Shown one piece after another: positions 6,043 through 6,875 of a DNA stretch of 6,875 bases. This stretch comes from Flavobacterium psychrophilum (GTDB lineage: Bacteria; Bacteroidota; Bacteroidia; Flavobacteriales; Flavobacteriaceae). The notes under the pieces were generated by a model that was given only the letters and a program-made list of their open reading frames with translations, did not search any database and was not told the DNA's origin. The translations under genes were made by a program, and so were the position numbers. The stretch covers positions 1 through 6,875 of the forward strand of contig CAMDSN010000089.1 in assembly GCA_945907225.1 (NCBI GenBank), read 5' to 3'. Within the stretch, counting starts at the first letter, position 1, and every line of letters begins with the position of its first letter.

Positions 6043-6875
6043 ATGAAAAGAAATAAAATATACGCTCTAGTCTTACTTGCATACACTTCACTTTGTTTTA
6101 GTCAAAAAAATTCTGGAATTACTTTAAAAACTTCAGATTATATCAAGGACATATCAACTAATAGTATTGAATCCAATTTAAATGTTATTGCATCCGATGA
6201 AATGCAAGGGAGAGATACTGGAAGTGAAGGACAAAAAAAAGCCGGACTCTTTATTATAGATTTTTACAAAAAAAACGGAGTCAGTTTTCCAAAAGGGGCT
6301 AAAGATTATTACCAAAAAATACCCTCAGCATTTTTTAATAAAGAGTGGGATATCAACTTACCTAATTCTGAAAATATATGGGCATTTATTGAAGGCTCTG
6401 AAAAGCCCGATGAAATAGTCGTATTATCGGCACATTATGACCATGTAGGAATTAAGAATGGTGTAATTTATAATGGGGCTGATGACGATGGATCTGGTAC
6501 GGTTGCAATAATGGAAATAGCTGCCGCTTTACAAAAAGCAAAAAATGATGGTAACGGACCAAAACGTTCTGTGTTAATTTTGCATGTAACGGGAGAGGAA
6601 CATGGCTTGCACGGATCTCGGTATTACACAGAAAACCCTTTGTTCCCACTAGTCAAAACAGTTGCTGATGTAAATATTGATATGATTGGTAGACGTGATA
6701 ACTATCACGAAAAAAACAATAAATATATATATTTGATTGGCTCCAATTATCTTTCAACTGATTTGTACAACCTGTGTGAAAATGTAAATAAGGAAAATAA
6801 ATTCTTGGAAATAGATTATAAATACAATGATAAAAATGACCCAAATAGATATTACTACAGATCAGATCATTATAA
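6043..6875 (+). CDS. Exported M28 family zinc metallopeptidase (aminopeptidase-like), 3' partial
   Basis: The gene runs off the right edge with 277 codons in view and no stop. A signal peptide is clear (MKRNK, hydrophobic stretch to residue 18, likely cut at CFS before Q21), so the enzyme acts in the periplasm or outside the cell, cleaving N-terminal residues from peptides with two zinc ions. By comparison with M28 aminopeptidases the expected ligands are all visible: His131 in SAHYDHVG, bridging Asp148 in GADDDGSG, Glu185 (catalytic base) and Glu186 in TGEEHGLHGS, Asp213 in NIDMIG and His276 in RSDHY at the window's end. The SDEMQGRDTGSEGQKKAG block (51-68) is the usual entry to this family, and no PA domain is inserted before the peptidase core. 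The ATG at 6043 is chosen because it begins the signal peptide and follows a candidate promoter at 6004. What lies downstream, including any T9SS tail, cannot be seen. Exact substrate preference is unknown. Confidence 0.92.
   Translation, partial: MKRNKIYALVLLAYTSLCFSQKNSGITLKTSDYIKDISTNSIESNLNVIASDEMQGRDTGSEGQKKAGLFIIDFYKKNGVSFPKGAKDYYQKIPSAFFNKEWDINLPNSENIWAFIEGSEKPDEIVVLSAHYDHVGIKNGVIYNGADDDGSGTVAIMEIAAALQKAKNDGNGPKRSVLILHVTGEEHGLHGSRYYTENPLFPLVKTVADVNIDMIGRRDNYHEKNNKYIYLIGSNYLSTDLYNLCENVNKENKFLEIDYKYNDKNDPNRYYYRSDHY

Noticed and set aside
6452..6844. Two minus-strand open frames opposite the peptidase gene.
   Set aside because: The plus strand encodes the full set of M28 zinc ligands through this region; the minus-strand products are His/Tyr-rich shadows without any motif.

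Overview
The window is a stretch of low-GC chromosome that reads as a member of the Bacteroidota, most likely a flavobacterium. The main evidence is two proteins ending in the Por secretion (type IX, T9SS) type A sorting domain (YPNP start, AQKFIKE end), a secretion system confined to this phylum. Supporting signs are a lipoprotein with an acidic stretch after the lipobox cysteine, A-rich rather than Shine-Dalgarno-like leaders, and TAnnTTTG-type promoter -7 boxes. No RNA gene, insertion sequence, CRISPR array or replication origin was seen.

The left two thirds (1-4927, + strand) form one cell-surface cluster. A 5'-truncated FG-GAP/VCBS propeller protein with ASPIC/UnbV and T9SS domains (1-1604) is followed by a diheme c-type cytochrome lipoprotein of the SO2930/HNE_0200 type (1696-2817). 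Next comes a complete paralogue of the first protein (2867-4927), with a signal peptide, an N-terminal jelly-roll-like domain, seven calcium loops, ASPIC/UnbV and T9SS domains. All three products should leave the cytoplasm: two are T9SS cargo and the third is a lipoprotein whose post-cysteine sequence suggests surface exposure. My inference is a surface-displayed redox or adhesive module. The substrate is unknown.

The middle (4917-5884, - strand) is a two-gene cytoplasmic operon: a DUF1801 protein followed, through an ATGA start/stop overlap, by a GNAT N-acetyltransferase. The 3' end of the acetyltransferase gene overlaps the convergent propeller gene by 11 bp, so there is no intergenic terminator there.

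The right end (6043-6875, + strand) is the 5' part of an exported M28 zinc aminopeptidase that runs off the window. It is divergent from the DUF1801 gene across a 158-bp intergenic region holding candidate promoters for both directions. No gene-free stretch exceeds 300 bases. The clearest lead is the cytochrome lipoprotein sandwiched between duplicated T9SS propeller proteins; I do not see an obviously new defence or mobile system.
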